Source: Silicimonas algicola (GTDB taxonomy: Bacteria; Pseudomonadota; Alphaproteobacteria; Rhodobacterales; Rhodobacteraceae). Taken from it: a DNA stretch of 64,000 nt. The DNA lies in the NCBI RefSeq assembly GCF_003148765.1, contig NZ_QGGV01000001.1, positions 242,001 to 306,000 of the forward strand, written 5' to 3'. The translations under genes and the position numbers were made by a program. This document shows positions 8,718 through 15,471 of this stretch, one piece after another (position 1 is the first letter of the stretch; the number at the start of each line of letters is the position of its first letter). The notes beneath the pieces are model-generated. The model was not told where the DNA came from, did no database searches, and worked only from the letters and a program-made list of their open reading frames with translations.

Positions 8718-8730
8718 GTCACTCCTCGTC

Positions 8731-8747
8731 CGCGGGTCCGGCCCGCG
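8731..8747 (-). other. Intercistronic hairpin before livH
   Basis: CGCGGG and CCCGCG form a 6-bp stem with a TCCGG loop in the 48-bp gap between the small secreted-protein gene and livH. No T-run follows, so a role in mRNA processing or stability is more likely than termination. Confidence 0.45.
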
Positions 8748-8765
8748 CTTGTCGTCCTGTCGCGG

Positions 8766-9161
8766 TCAGAGCCTCAGCCATCTCCGCAGATAGCGGTCAT
8801 AGCCCCGGCAGTCACCCGTCCGAGTGGCATCGCCACTCGATGCCTTCAGGCTCAGGGCTGCGCGCCCGTCGTCCCTCAATCCGATCGCAAGAGTCGAACC
8901 GCCGGTACTGGTTCGGATCATCACGTCCCGTTCGTCGGTACCGCTGATCGGCTGGACCGAGGCGGCCATCGTATAGACGCCGTTCATCTCCATCTGCACC
9001 CGGAAAAGTCCGGGGCGATCCCGCAGCGAGGGCTGTGGCGCCACGCTGACCAGGATTGCCTGTTCGGTATCGGTATTGCCCGGAAACTCGCACTGTATTG
9101 CCTCCGGTTGCCCCGCCTGTAAGGGCCCTGTCAAAAGCATAAGAACCAATGCATTCAGCAT
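8766..9161 (-). CDS. Secreted protein of unknown function inside the liv operon
   Basis: Encodes 131 residues from an ATG preceded by GGGAG at good spacing. Residues 1-16 (LNALVLMLLTGPLQA) form a signal peptide, so the product is probably periplasmic. Two cysteines in the mature part (in IQCEFPG and GDCRGYD) could form a disulfide. A hydrophilic, beta-rich-looking body follows. I recognise no family. It sits between livF and livH on the same strand, with hairpins in both flanking gaps, so it should be cotranscribed with the transporter. Confidence 0.72.
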   Translation of the reverse strand: MLNALVLMLLTGPLQAGQPEAIQCEFPGNTDTEQAILVSVAPQPSLRDRPGLFRVQMEMNGVYTMAASVQPISGTDERDVMIRTSTGGSTLAIGLRDDGRAALSLKASSGDATRTGDCRGYDRYLRRWLRL

Positions 9162-9245
9162 TGTCCGTACTCCCAATTTGCGCGGCCGTCCCGTGCCGCG
9201 GTCCCAATTGTCCGGCCGGCCACTTTTGGGTCCGGTCCGGTGCTC

Positions 9246-9288
9246 GACGTGCCCGGGTTCTCCCGGGTCTCCCTGACTCCCGGGCGTC
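9246..9288 (-). other. Triple CCCGGG hairpin region after livF
   Basis: Three CCCGGG hexamers occur at 9252-9257, 9262-9267 and 9279-9284 in the 125-bp gap after livF. They allow mutually exclusive stems, the largest pairing GACG(TG)CCCGGG with CCCGGGCGTC. No T-run follows on the minus strand. Confidence 0.45.
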
Positions 9289-10000
9289 AGCCGCCCAGGA
9301 ACGACTGGCGGACCTCGGGGTCCGCCAGAAGTGCCTTGCCGGTGTCGGTGAAGGCATTCGCCCCCTGCACCAGCACATATCCCTTGTCCGCGATGGCGAG
9401 CGCCTGGCGCGCGTTCTGCTCGACCATGAGGATCGAGATCCCGCTCCGCGCCACTTCGATGATGCGGTCGAATAATTCGTCCATGACGATCGGGCTTACC
9501 CCTGCCGTCGGTTCGTCCAGCATCAGGACACGAGGACGCGTCATCAGCGCGCGTCCGACAGCGACCTGCTGACGCTGACCGCCGGAAAGCTCTCCCGCCG
9601 CCTGACGCCGCTTTTCCTTCAGGATCGGAAACAGGTCATAGACCTGAGCCATCGTGCCCCGAATATCATCGCGCCGAAGGAAGGCGCCCATCTCGAGGTT
9701 CTCCTCGACCGTCATCGACGTGAAGATGTTCGACGTCTGCGGCACGAAGGCCATGCCTTTCGCGACCCGGTCCTGCGGGCTGAGATGAGTTATGTCCTCG
9801 CCATCCAGCCGCACCGAGCCTTCGCGCAGGTTCAGCATCCCGAAGACCGCCTTCATCGCCGTCGACTTGCCGGCACCGTTCGGTCCCACGATCACAGCGA
9901 TCTGACCCTCGTCGACGGCGATGGTGCAGACGTGCAGGATGTCGGCGCCCCGGCCATACCCTCCCGTCATCTGCTCTCCGATCAGGAAGGGGAGGCTCAT
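9287..10000 (-). CDS. livF: ABC transporter ATPase LivF
   Basis: Encodes 237 residues from the ATG at 10000, which overlaps the stop of the small gene before it (ATGA). Walker A is GPNGAGKST (about 38-46), the signature is LSGGQRQQV, and Walker B is VLMLDEPTAG followed by the VEQNARQAL switch histidine-equivalent region typical of LivF. It is one of two nucleotide-binding subunits powering LivHM. An upstream GTG would extend it by six residues into the neighbouring gene and is less likely. Confidence 0.95.
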   Translation of the reverse strand: MSLPFLIGEQMTGGYGRGADILHVCTIAVDEGQIAVIVGPNGAGKSTAMKAVFGMLNLREGSVRLDGEDITHLSPQDRVAKGMAFVPQTSNIFTSMTVEENLEMGAFLRRDDIRGTMAQVYDLFPILKEKRRQAAGELSGGQRQQVAVGRALMTRPRVLMLDEPTAGVSPIVMDELFDRIIEVARSGISILMVEQNARQALAIADKGYVLVQGANAFTDTGKALLADPEVRQSFLGG

Positions 10001-10251
10001 GCGCCGCGCTCCAGCCATGTGAGCGATCCCGGCGCCATGCCCTTGAACTTCGGCGCATCCGCAAGCGGTGCCACCAGAAGAGCCGTCCCGTCCGGCAACT
10101 GTCGCTTGATCGAGTGGTAGAGCTTCGAGCGCGTGCGCGTCGTTCGGATGAGGAGAAGATTGGGCTTGAGCGAATGGTTCGGCTCGTCGAGCGTCACGTC
10201 GACAGCATTTGCACCGTGCCAGACCAGGAAAAGATCCCGTGCGACCGTCAC
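9997..10251 (-). CDS. Small uncharacterised protein encoded between livG and livF
   Basis: Encodes 84 residues and is locked into the operon at both ends: its GTG overlaps the livG stop (GTGA) and its stop overlaps the livF ATG (ATGA). The sequence has no signal peptide, no membrane segment and no cysteine. Landmarks are LFLVWHGANAVDV, LDEPNHSLKPNLLLIRTTRTR, KLYHSIKRQLP and TALLVAPLADAPKFKGM. I do not recognise a named family. Double coupling strongly argues it is translated and that its dose tracks the two ATPases. It could be a regulatory or assembly partner of the transporter, but that is inference. Confidence 0.82.
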   Translation of the reverse strand: MTVARDLFLVWHGANAVDVTLDEPNHSLKPNLLLIRTTRTRSKLYHSIKRQLPDGTALLVAPLADAPKFKGMAPGSLTWLERGA

Positions 10252-11036
10252 GCGGACACCCCGGCCGCGTCCTTGTTCTTCAGTCCGGTGCCAAGATAGG
10301 CCTCGATGACCTGCTCATTGGACTTGATCTGGTCGATGGTGCCTTCCGCCAGGACGCGACCTTCGGCCATCACAATGACCGGATCGCAGAGGCGCGCGAT
10401 GAAATCCATGTCGTGTTCGATCACGCAGAATGTGTATCCGCGCTCGCGATTCAGCCGCACGATGGCGTCGCCGATGGTATTCAGAAGCGTCCGGTTCACG
10501 CCTGCGCCGACCTCGTCGAGGAAGACGATCTTCGCGTCGACCATCATGGTCCGACCAAGCTCCAGAAGCTTCTTCTGTCCGCCGGACAGGTTGCCGGCCT
10601 TCTCGTCCTTCAGATGGTCGATGGTCAGAAATTCCAGCACCTCGTCGGCCTTGGCCTGTAGTTCGCGCTCTTCCTCGAGGATGCGTTGGCGTCCGATCCA
10701 GGCGTTCCAGATCGTCTCGCCGGACTGGCCCCCGGGAACCATCATCAGATTCTCGCGGACGGTCATGGACGAGAATTCGTGTGCGATCTGGAAGGTGCGC
10801 AAAAGTCCGCGATGAAAGAGATCGTGCGGCGGCAGACCGGTGATGTCCTCGCCTGCCATGAAGACGCGCCCCGATGTGGGCGGAAGCCGCCCCGCGATGA
10901 CATTGAAGAGGGTGGTCTTGCCCGCGCCGTTCGGACCGATCAGGCCGGTGATGGACCCCTGTGCGATCTCCAGAGACGCGCCGTCCACGGCATGGAAGCC
11001 GCCGAAGTGCTTGTGGAGGTTCTCGACCCGGATCAT
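10248..11036 (-). CDS. livG: ABC transporter ATPase LivG
   Basis: Encodes 262 residues. Walker A GPNGAGKTT is near residues 34-42, the signature is LSGGQKKLLELGR, Walker B is IVFLDEVGAGVN, and the switch region CVIEHDMDFI is complete. LivG pairs with LivF. The stop overlaps the GTG of the small gene that follows. The 66-bp gap back to livK carries a perfect 11-bp hairpin. The N-terminal boxes (NLHKHFGGFHAVDGASLE) are standard for LivG. Confidence 0.95.
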   Translation of the reverse strand: MIRVENLHKHFGGFHAVDGASLEIAQGSITGLIGPNGAGKTTLFNVIAGRLPPTSGRVFMAGEDITGLPPHDLFHRGLLRTFQIAHEFSSMTVRENLMMVPGGQSGETIWNAWIGRQRILEEERELQAKADEVLEFLTIDHLKDEKAGNLSGGQKKLLELGRTMMVDAKIVFLDEVGAGVNRTLLNTIGDAIVRLNRERGYTFCVIEHDMDFIARLCDPVIVMAEGRVLAEGTIDQIKSNEQVIEAYLGTGLKNKDAAGVSA

Positions 11037-11065
11037 CCCCGTCCCATGTCCTGCCCCGATGGTGC

Positions 11066-11093
11066 CCGGCCCGGGGTCGTTGCCCCGGGCCGG
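11066..11093 (-). other. Perfect 11-bp hairpin between livK and livG
   Basis: CCGGCCCGGGG and CCCCGGGCCGG form a perfect 11-bp stem with a 6-nt loop, starting 10 nt after the livK stop. No T-run follows. A stem at this place usually protects the mRNA for the abundant binding protein and lowers expression of the genes behind it. Confidence 0.7.
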
Positions 11094-11102
11094 ATCGTGT
11101 TG

Positions 11103-12284
11103 TCAGCGATACTGGGCGGTGACTTCCTTGCCGCCTTCGTACTTGATCTCGCGATAGTTGCCGGCGCTTTCGCCCGGACCGATCAGCTCGACGGCAGAGG
11201 CCCCGACGTAATCGATGTCGCCACCCTCTGCGAGGATCTGAAGACCCTTCGCAAGTTCGCCCGGAAAGATCTCTTCTCCGGGAGCGTTCGCGACGTCCAT
11301 CACCTTTGCCTTGAGGTCGGCCGAGTTCGACGACCCGGCGGCCTGCATCGCCAGCATGATGAGTGCTGCCGCGTCATAGCTTTCGGGCGAGAACGGACCG
11401 GTCGGGTTGAAGCTGTCGCCGACCATGTCGATGTACATCTGCGAGCCGGGGCTGTCGGTGCCCGGAACGTCGGCGGTCGAACCGTCGAGCTCGGCGCCGA
11501 AGCGGTCGACCAGAGCCTGACCCGTCATCCCGTCCGGGAAGTGGAAGACGTCGAACGCGCCGGCGTCGATGGCCGCGCGAGTGACGCCCGAACCGCCGCC
11601 GTCGACATAGCCCGCGACGACGAGGATGTCACCGCCGGCAGCCGCAAGGGCGCCGACCTCGGCCGCATAGTCCGCCTTCTGGTCCTCGTGCGCGGCGTTG
11701 ATCGTGATCTCGCCGCCAGCCTCCTTGAAGGACGCCTCGAAAGCATCCGCCAGACCCTTGCCGTAGTCGTTGTTGACGTAGGACACCGCAGCGCTCTTGT
11801 AGCCGAGGTCGGTGAGAATGTCGCTGATGACCTGGCCCTGGCGTGCATCGGACGGCGCCGTGCGGAAGAACAGGTCGTTGTCTTCGGCGGTGGAGAGGCC
11901 CGGCGAGGTAGCGGAGGGCGAGATCATCACGATCCCGTTCGGCACGGCCACGTTCGACAGGATCGCGCCGGTGACGCCGGAGCAGTCTGCGCCGACGAGC
12001 GCACTGACCCGGTCCGACGTGATCAGCCGCTCGGCCGCGGACGTCGCGGCGGCGGCGTCGATGCAGGTCGAGTCCGCGCGGATGGGCGTAACGGTGGACC
12101 CGTCGAGCAGCGCGCCCGAGTCAGTCACTTCCTTCATCGCAAGTTCCGCGCCGGACGCCATGTCGGGCGTGATGGATTCGAGCGGGCCCGTGAAGCCGAG
12201 GATGATACCCAGCTTTATGTCCTCGGCCTGGGCCGCGCCCGCGCAGAGCGCTGTCGCCGCCGTAGCCAGAAGAAACTTTTTCAT
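11103..12284 (-). CDS. livK: Periplasmic substrate-binding protein LivK-like
   Basis: Encodes 393 residues of the Peripla_BP_6 type. The ATG is preceded by CAGGGAG and opens a signal peptide (KKFLLATAATALCAGAAQA). The mature protein begins EDIKLGIILGFTGPLE, the usual first strand and ligand loop, and carries GADCSGVTGAIL and VNNDYGKGLADAFE, both family hallmarks; two cysteines in the first lobe (STCIDAAAA, ADCSGV) may form a disulfide. It is the first gene of a unit that runs into livGFHM and then psuKG. Branched-chain amino acids are the default ligand, but the psu context leaves room for another solute. Confidence 0.92.
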   Translation of the reverse strand: MKKFLLATAATALCAGAAQAEDIKLGIILGFTGPLESITPDMASGAELAMKEVTDSGALLDGSTVTPIRADSTCIDAAAATSAAERLITSDRVSALVGADCSGVTGAILSNVAVPNGIVMISPSATSPGLSTAEDNDLFFRTAPSDARQGQVISDILTDLGYKSAAVSYVNNDYGKGLADAFEASFKEAGGEITINAAHEDQKADYAAEVGALAAAGGDILVVAGYVDGGGSGVTRAAIDAGAFDVFHFPDGMTGQALVDRFGAELDGSTADVPGTDSPGSQMYIDMVGDSFNPTGPFSPESYDAAALIMLAMQAAGSSNSADLKAKVMDVANAPGEEIFPGELAKGLQILAEGGDIDYVGASAVELIGPGESAGNYREIKYEGGKEVTAQYR

Positions 12285-12384
12285 ATTGTTAACTCCCTGT
12301 TGGACCACATGTCCTGGCAGGCAGCCTAGAACGGGGAATTTCGATTGAAAAGCCCGGCGTTGAGGCAGTCGAGTGGGGCAAACG

Positions 12385-12891
12385 CTATTCCATGAGGCCT
12401 TCCGGAGGATCGGCCACCAGCCGTCCGGCGCCCAGATCGACGGTCGGCACCACCTCGCGCGTGAACGGCAGAAGAACGGGCGCCTTCTGTCCGGGTACCT
12501 GGATCTCAAGAAGGTCGCCCGCGCCGTGGTTCAGAACGGCGCGCACGCGGCCGATTTCGACTCCGCCCGTGTCGAACACGGCAAGGTCGATGAGGTCGGC
12601 GTGGTAGAATTCGTCGTCCGGCAGGGCGGGAAGCCTGTCTCGGGGGGCGTAGAGACGGACACCGCGCAGGGTGTCTGCCGCCTCTTTCGTCGTCACGCCG
12701 GTCAGCCTGGCCGCGAAGCCACCCTTCACGGGACGGGCGAGGGTGACAGCCCAGGACGCTTTGCCGTCCTCGGACGACAGCGGTCCATAGGTCGCGATAG
12801 CCTCGGGCTCGGCGCAGAAGCTCTTGAGCCTCACCTCGCCGCGAACGCCGAAGGAGCCGGCTATCGCGCCCACGCAAACCGTCTCGCTCAT
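12385..12891 (-). CDS. rimM: Ribosome maturation factor RimM
   Basis: Encodes 168 residues. RimM binds S19 and helps assemble the head of the 30S subunit. The N-terminal domain starts [21 protein letters not shown], the PRC-barrel half has [12 protein letters not shown] and [18 protein letters not shown], and the end carries [23 protein letters not shown]. Its start overlaps (ATGA) the end of a possible 37-codon frame that follows rpsP. Downstream, where trmD would normally come, the strand instead leads into livK after a 100-bp gap. Confidence 0.96.
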   Translation of the reverse strand: MSETVCVGAIAGSFGVRGEVRLKSFCAEPEAIATYGPLSSEDGKASWAVTLARPVKGGFAARLTGVTTKEAADTLRGVRLYAPRDRLPALPDDEFYHADLIDLAVFDTGGVEIGRVRAVLNHGAGDLLEIQVPGQKAPVLLPFTREVVPTVDLGAGRLVADPPEGLME

Positions 12892-13001
12892 CTCGTGGCC
12901 TCGCGCCCTTCGTCGGGCGTCAATGTCCCAAGGGCAAGGCGCGACGGGCGGGCGACCGCCGCCCGTCCGCCACGGAAGCCAAGGATGAGATTGCCTGCCA
13001 T
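12888..13001 (-). CDS. Possible 37-residue peptide between rpsP and rimM
   Basis: An ATG at 13001 opens a 37-codon frame ending in an ATGA overlap with rimM. The peptide is basic ([21 protein letters not shown], then [10 protein letters not shown]). The overlap is suggestive, but no Shine-Dalgarno precedes the ATG, so it may be only a leader for coupling rimM or not a gene at all. Confidence 0.28.
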   Translation of the reverse strand: MAGNLILGFRGGRAAVARPSRLALGTLTPDEGREATR

Positions 13002-13014
13002 CGAAGGGAGCGGA

Positions 13015-13413
13015 TTACTCCGCCGTCTCCTCGGCTGCGGCTTCTTCTGCCGGGGCAGCGGATGCCTCGGCGGCGGCTGCGGCCTTGCTGGCTCGCTCGT
13101 CGGCGCGCTCCTGCGCCTTCTTGCCCGGCTTCGCCTTGTCGGGGTTGCTGCGGGTCTTTTTCTCAATAACGCCAGCGGCTTCCAGGAAGCGTGCGACGCG
13201 ATCGGTCGGCTGGGCGCCTTCGCTCAGCCAATGCTTCACGCGCTCGACGTCCATCTTGATGCGGTCCTCGGAGTCCTTCGGGAGGAGCGGGTTGTAGGTG
13301 CCGAGCTTCTCGAGGAAGCGGCCGTCGCGCGGCATCCGGCTGTCGGTGGCGACGATGCGGTAGAACGGGCGCTTCTTCGAGCCGCCGCGGGCAAGGCGTA
13401 TTTTCATGGCCAT
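13015..13413 (-). CDS. rpsP: 30S ribosomal protein S16
   Basis: Encodes 132 residues. The conserved S16 core is clear: [19 protein letters not shown], then [16 protein letters not shown] and a [15 protein letters not shown] segment. As in other alphaproteobacteria there is a long Lys/Ala/Glu-rich C-terminal tail (from about residue 80), rich in alanine, which is likely disordered. The first ATG is used because GAGGAACACAGACC precedes it; a second ATG two codons later is possible. It lies between chorismate mutase (19 bp upstream) and rimM. Confidence 0.97.
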   Translation of the reverse strand: MAMKIRLARGGSKKRPFYRIVATDSRMPRDGRFLEKLGTYNPLLPKDSEDRIKMDVERVKHWLSEGAQPTDRVARFLEAAGVIEKKTRSNPDKAKPGKKAQERADERASKAAAAAEASAAPAEEAAAEETAE

Positions 13414-13432
13414 GGTCTGTGTTCCTCTTCTT

Positions 13433-13729
13433 CTATTTCTGATGTTGAAGGTGATGCTGGATGACTTCCTGAATGACGAAGTTCAGGAATTTCTTGGCGA
13501 ATTCCGGGTCGAGGTCCGCTTCCTTCGAGAGCCACTCGAGACGTTCGATCTGCTGGGCTTCGCGGTTCTTGTCGGCGGCCGGCAGCTTGTGCTCGGCCTT
13601 CAGCCGTCCGACCGCCTGCGTGTGCTTGAAGCGCTCGGCCAGCGTGTAGACGAGGATCGCGTCCAGCCGGTCGATGCTGGCGCGGTGGCCGGACAGGAGT
13701 TCGGCGGCGCGGGTGGCGTTGTCGGTCAT
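13433..13729 (-). CDS. Chorismate mutase, AroQ type
   Basis: Encodes 98 residues of an all-helical AroQ-class chorismate mutase, converting chorismate to prephenate for Phe/Tyr synthesis. Visible features are the first helix [19 protein letters not shown], the central [20 protein letters not shown] with the active-site Lys and Arg, and the C-terminal [13 protein letters not shown]. It is a stand-alone domain without a prephenate dehydratase fusion. Placement between ffh/GNAT genes and rpsP is the usual Rhodobacterales arrangement. Confidence 0.93.
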   Translation of the reverse strand: MTDNATRAAELLSGHRASIDRLDAILVYTLAERFKHTQAVGRLKAEHKLPAADKNREAQQIERLEWLSKEADLDPEFAKKFLNFVIQEVIQHHLQHQK

Positions 13730-13758
13730 GGAAGGGTCCTCGAAGGGCGAAAACGGCC

Positions 13759-13802
13759 GTCGGTATCACGTCGGTATTGCGTCGGTATCGCGTCGGTGCG
13801 GA
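13759..13802 (-). repeat. 11-bp tandem repeat array, copy 1
   Basis: Four contiguous 11-bp units read on the plus strand as GTCGGTATCAC, GTCGGTATTGC, GTCGGTATCGC and GTCGGTGCGGA. The array lies in the gap between a GNAT gene and chorismate mutase, 6 nt after the GNAT stop in the minus-strand sense. The same units occur at 40901-40944. Confidence 0.9.
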
Positions 13803-13808
13803 TTTCGG

Positions 13809-14384
13809 TCATGTCCGCGCCCCGGGGTTCCGGTGACGGAAGACGCGGACATCGGCGTCGTCCCAGTCCGCGGGCGTCTCGTCGGCGGCGCCGAGGCGCC
13901 GCGCCAGGGCCAGCGAGCGAGCGTTCGTCGTGGCGATGTAGCTGTCGAGCGAGGCGAGGCGAAGCTCGCGGAAGGCCCAGTCCCGGACGGCGACGGCGGC
14001 CTCGAAGGCGTAGCCCTGCCCCTCGGCGGTCGCGAGGAACAGGAACCCGAGTTCGACGTCCCGGTCGCCGGGTTCGAGGCCAAGGAGGACGAAGCCCAGA
14101 AGGTCGCCTGTTGCGCGCTCCTCGACCGACCAGCCTCCGTGTCCGTGGAGCATCCAGGAGGACGAGAGCGATATGAAGTCGAACCACGCGGCTTCGTCGT
14201 CCATCGGCCCGCCGATGTGGCGGCCGCGTTCGGAGCCCACGATCCGGAGGTAGGCGTCGAAGTCTTCGAGGCGCGGGGCGCGGAGGCGTGTCCGCTCGGT
14301 CTCGAGGTGCGGCACGCAGGCCGCGAACGTCGCGGCGATCGCCTCGGCGGGGCCGGGGGTGGCGGAGAGGTGGCGGGCCGTCAT
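13809..14384 (-). CDS. GNAT N-acetyltransferase (tandem copy 1)
   Basis: Encodes 191 residues of the RimJ/RimL-like Acetyltransf_3 branch. LETERTRLRAPRLEDFDAY opens the domain, with ELGFLFLATAEGQGYAFEAA as the acetyl-CoA-binding strand and loop (a divergent QGYA in place of the usual GxGxxG/A), and an ATTNARSLALARRLGA C-terminal box. It is the last of three related genes joined by 4-bp overlaps behind ffh. The 25-residue extension before LETER is longer than in its two paralogs. Substrate unknown; ribosomal proteins or small amines are typical for the branch. Confidence 0.87.
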   Translation of the reverse strand: MTARHLSATPGPAEAIAATFAACVPHLETERTRLRAPRLEDFDAYLRIVGSERGRHIGGPMDDEAAWFDFISLSSSWMLHGHGGWSVEERATGDLLGFVLLGLEPGDRDVELGFLFLATAEGQGYAFEAAVAVRDWAFRELRLASLDSYIATTNARSLALARRLGAADETPADWDDADVRVFRHRNPGART

Positions 14385-14929
14385 GCTGCCGCTCCCTTTC
14401 CGGAGCCGATCTCGTCAGGAGCAAGATGGACCCAGATGTCGAGAACCCCATACTCCGCGTGGTCGTGGGTGCCGTCCTTGCGACAGCCCATTCGTTCGGC
14501 CAGACGGGCCGACCTGAGGTTGTCGGGGCGGATCAGGCTGACGACACGCGTCCAGCCGAGCACATCGTAGGCAAAGCTGCGAGACGCCTCGGCCGCTTCG
14601 CGCGCGATGCCGCGGCCTTCCGCAGCCTCGTAGACCGTCCAGCCGATCTCAGGCTCGGGCCAGTCGAGCGGATGATAGAGACCGACGATGCCGAAAGGCT
14701 CGTCCGTCGCGCGGTCGGCGACCATCCAGCGGCCGTAGCCGCGCAGGTGCCACTGGCCGACGACGCTTTCGAGGTGATGGAAGCTGGAGACCGCGTCGAA
14801 CGGACCGCCGACGATGCGCGCCCCGTCGGACGCACGGAAGGCCAGATGTGCGTCGAGATCGGACGCCTTCGGCAGCCGCAGACGCAGACGCTCGGTTTCG
14901 AGTTCGGGAATGTGGAAGCCGACGCTCAT
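14381..14929 (-). CDS. GNAT N-acetyltransferase (tandem copy 2)
   Basis: Encodes 182 residues, starting IPELETERLRLRLPKASDLDAH. The cofactor region reads EIGWTVYEAAEGRGIAREAA (RGIA loop near 106-109), and the late box is IRPDNLRSARLAERMGC. Its ATG overlaps the stop of copy 3 upstream and its stop overlaps the start of copy 1 (ATGA), so all three are coupled. It shares LETER, GGP near residue 41 and HLRGYGRW-type segments with its neighbours, which marks a local duplication. Confidence 0.88.
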   Translation of the reverse strand: MSVGFHIPELETERLRLRLPKASDLDAHLAFRASDGARIVGGPFDAVSSFHHLESVVGQWHLRGYGRWMVADRATDEPFGIVGLYHPLDWPEPEIGWTVYEAAEGRGIAREAAEASRSFAYDVLGWTRVVSLIRPDNLRSARLAERMGCRKDGTHDHAEYGVLDIWVHLAPDEIGSGKGAAA

Positions 14930-15471
14930 GCCGCACCCGGAACAGGATGACGGAACACCAGCGCGGCGGGCAAATCGGCCTCGCGGCGCATGGGCGGTGT
15001 GGCGTCGTCGTCGCGCTGCGCACCCAGCCGCCGGGCCAGGGCGATGGATCGCGCATTGCGCGGGTCGATGTAGCTGACGACCGTGTCCCAGCCGAGGACG
15101 CGATAGGCGTGATCGACGCAGGCCCGAGCGGCCTCGTGCGCGATGCCCTTTCCCTCGCAGTCCGGATCCAGAACCAGCCAACCGACCTCGCGTTCCGGCC
15201 AGTCGACGGGCTGCCAATGCCCGACCATCGCTATCGCCGTCTCGCTGCCCTTCGGAACGGCCGAAAACATGCCGAAGCCGCGGAGGGCCCAGTGGCCAAG
15301 TTCGGTGGCGAAGAAGTTCCAGGCCGCCCGTGGCGTCAAGGGACCGCCCACATGGGTCGAGCGCTCGGACCCGTAGAACGCGACGAAGTTGTCGGCGTCC
15401 GCCAGAACAGGCGCACGAAGCGTCAGGCGCTCGGTCTCGAGGACAGGGGTATCGGCCAGGTGCGGGGTCAC
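14926..15471 (-). CDS. GNAT N-acetyltransferase (tandem copy 3)
   Basis: Encodes 181 residues from a GTG that overlaps the ffh stop (GTGA). TPVLETERLTLRAPVLADADN, the GGPLTPRAAW segment, EVGWLVLDPDCEGKGIAHEAA (GKGIA cofactor loop) and YIDPRNARSIALARRLGA are seen. Like the other two copies it belongs to the RimJ/RimL-like Acetyltransf_3 branch. Coupling to ffh means that SRP and the acetyltransferases share expression, but a functional link is not shown. Confidence 0.88.
   Translation of the reverse strand: MTPHLADTPVLETERLTLRAPVLADADNFVAFYGSERSTHVGGPLTPRAAWNFFATELGHWALRGFGMFSAVPKGSETAIAMVGHWQPVDWPEREVGWLVLDPDCEGKGIAHEAARACVDHAYRVLGWDTVVSYIDPRNARSIALARRLGAQRDDDATPPMRREADLPAALVFRHPVPGAA

Noticed and set aside
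9063..9080. Third copy of the 11-bp repeat (CGGTATCGGTATTG)
   Set aside because: It is inside the coding region of the secreted protein, has an 8-bp rather than 11-bp step and only two units.
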